DNA from: an uncultured Dysosmobacter sp.
Lineage (GTDB): Bacteria; Bacillota; Clostridia; Oscillospirales; Oscillospiraceae
Direction: 5' to 3'
Assembly (NCBI GenBank): GCA_934597465.1
Contig: CAKTSC010000068.1
Coordinates: 1 to 7,126 of the forward strand
DNA: 7,126 bases
In this document: piece by piece, positions 6,447-7,126 of the stretch
Layout of the letters: every line of letters starts with the position of its first letter
How positions within the stretch are numbered: the stretch's first letter is position 1
The notes under the pieces: generated by a model
Database searches by the model: none
What the model was told of the DNA's origin: nothing
The model's input: the letters and a program-made list of their open reading frames with translations, nothing else
Program-made: the position numbers and the translations under genes

Positions 6447-7126
6447 GCCAGCGCCACCTCCCGGACGGCGCGCACCTTCCTCGCCAGGGCGTCGAACTGC
6501 TCCGGCCGCAGGGACTGGGCGCCATCGCAGAGGGCGTGCATGGGGTCGTTGTGCACCTCGATGATGAGACCGTCGGCCCCGCAGGCGGCGGCGGCCAGGG
6601 CCATGGGGGAGACCAGGCGGTTGATGCCGGTGGCGTGGCTTGGATCCACGATGACCGGCAGGTGGGTGAGCTCGTGGAGCATGGGCACGGCGGCGAGATC
6701 CAGGGTGTTGCGGGTATAGTCGTCAAAGGTACGGATGCCCCGCTCGCAGAGGATGACCTGCTCGTTGCCGCTGGCCATGATGTACTCGGCGCTCATGAGG
6801 AGCTCCTTGAGGGTGTTGGCAAGGCCTCGCTTTAAGAGGATGGGCTTGTCCGTCTTGCCCAGCTCCCGGAGGAGGTCGAAGTTCTGCATGTTCCGGGCCC
6901 CCACCTGGAGGACATCCACATCCTCGAAGAGGGGGAGATCCACGATGCTCATGATCTCCGTGACGATGGGAAGCCCTGTCTCCTGCCGGGCGATCTTCAA
7001 AAGCTCCAGGCCCTCGGCCTTGAGTCCGGCGAAGTCATAGGGAGAGGTGCGGGGCTTGAAGGCGCCGCCCCGGAGCATGTCCGCCCCGGAGGCCTTCACG
7101 GCCTTGGCCACGGCCACGATCTGCTC
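6443..7126 (-). CDS. aroF: 3-deoxy-7-phosphoheptulonate (DAHP) synthase, type I-beta, 5' end cut by window
   Basis: The 227 visible residues are the C-terminal part of the enzyme that condenses PEP and erythrose-4-phosphate, the first step of the pathway. The sequence is of the I-beta (KDO8P synthase-like) class seen in Thermotoga and Bacillus. It has [13 protein letters not shown] (18-30), QVGARNMQN (74-82), LLKRG (97-101), [15 protein letters not shown] (120-134), RNTLDL (139-144) and VDPSHATG (160-167). Metal-ligand positions His164, Glu190 and Asp201 keep the same spacing as in the Thermotoga enzyme. The fourth ligand, a Cys in the GPCS motif, should fall just outside the right edge. The GTG at 7117 is an internal Val, because the frame and family similarity (Glu-Gln-Ile) continue upstream of it. 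Whether an N-terminal ferredoxin-like regulatory domain or a fused chorismate mutase exists cannot be seen. The stop overlaps the tyrA start by ATGA. Confidence 0.95.
   Translation of the reverse strand, partial: EQIVAVAKAVKASGADMLRGGAFKPRTSPYDFAGLKAEGLELLKIARQETGLPIVTEIMSIVDLPLFEDVDVLQVGARNMQNFDLLRELGKTDKPILLKRGLANTLKELLMSAEYIMASGNEQVILCERGIRTFDDYTRNTLDLAAVPMLHELTHLPVIVDPSHATGINRLVSPMALAAAACGADGLIIEVHNDPMHALCDGAQSLRPEQFDALARKVRAVREVALA
6456..6462 (-). promoter_or_regulatory. Ribosome binding site for tyrA
   Basis: The minus strand reads GGGAGGT 9 nt before the tyrA ATG at 6446. It lies within the last codons of the DAHP synthase gene (the Arg-Glu-Val region), so tyrA translation is probably coupled to it. 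Confidence 0.7.

Noticed and set aside
5844..6719. Plus-strand frames of 291 and 228 codons opposite tyrA and aroF
   Set aside because: They are antisense to clearly conserved enzymes, with Arg/Ala/Gly-rich translations and no domain.
7115..7117. GTG as a possible start codon for the DAHP synthase
   Set aside because: The frame remains open to the window edge, and the preceding Glu-Gln-Ile continues the family sequence that follows the GPCS metal-ligand motif. The true start is therefore outside the window.

Overview
The window is a GC-rich (roughly two thirds G+C) segment filled by one tightly packed set of genes, all on the minus strand. They are the genes of the shikimate pathway and its phenylalanine and tyrosine branches. 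Read in the direction of transcription (right to left), the order is DAHP synthase (aroF, 5' end beyond the right edge), prephenate dehydrogenase (tyrA), 3-dehydroquinate synthase (aroB), EPSP synthase (aroA), chorismate synthase (aroC), chorismate mutase/prephenate dehydratase (pheA), and a shikimate dehydrogenase-shikimate kinase fusion (aroE-aroK, 3' end beyond the left edge).

There is no intergenic DNA. Four junctions are 4-nt ATGA stop/start overlaps (aroF/tyrA, tyrA/aroB, aroB/aroA, aroA/aroC). aroC and pheA overlap by 10 nt, and the pheA stop directly abuts the aroE-aroK start. Purine-rich Shine-Dalgarno sequences lie inside the end of each upstream gene. This is an operon with likely translational coupling. 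Its promoter and any leader or attenuator must lie to the right of the window, and its terminator to the left. I see no tRNA, rRNA, mobile element, CRISPR array or terminator.

Together the genes cover the path from PEP + erythrose-4-phosphate to chorismate, then to phenylpyruvate and 4-hydroxyphenylpyruvate. The one step not seen is 3-dehydroquinate dehydratase (aroD/aroQ), which may lie just beyond an edge or elsewhere in the genome. The only chorismate mutase visible is the N-terminal domain of PheA.

The organism is inferred, not proven. A type I-beta (B. subtilis/Thermotoga-like) DAHP synthase, strong AGGAGG-type ribosome sites, this compact gene order and the GC content fit a GC-rich anaerobic Firmicute of the Oscillospiraceae/Ruminococcaceae sort. 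This is mostly ordinary core metabolism. The points worth a second look are the AroE-AroK fusion, an AT-rich island with aberrant codon use inside aroC, and the regulatory layout of the Phe/Tyr branch.
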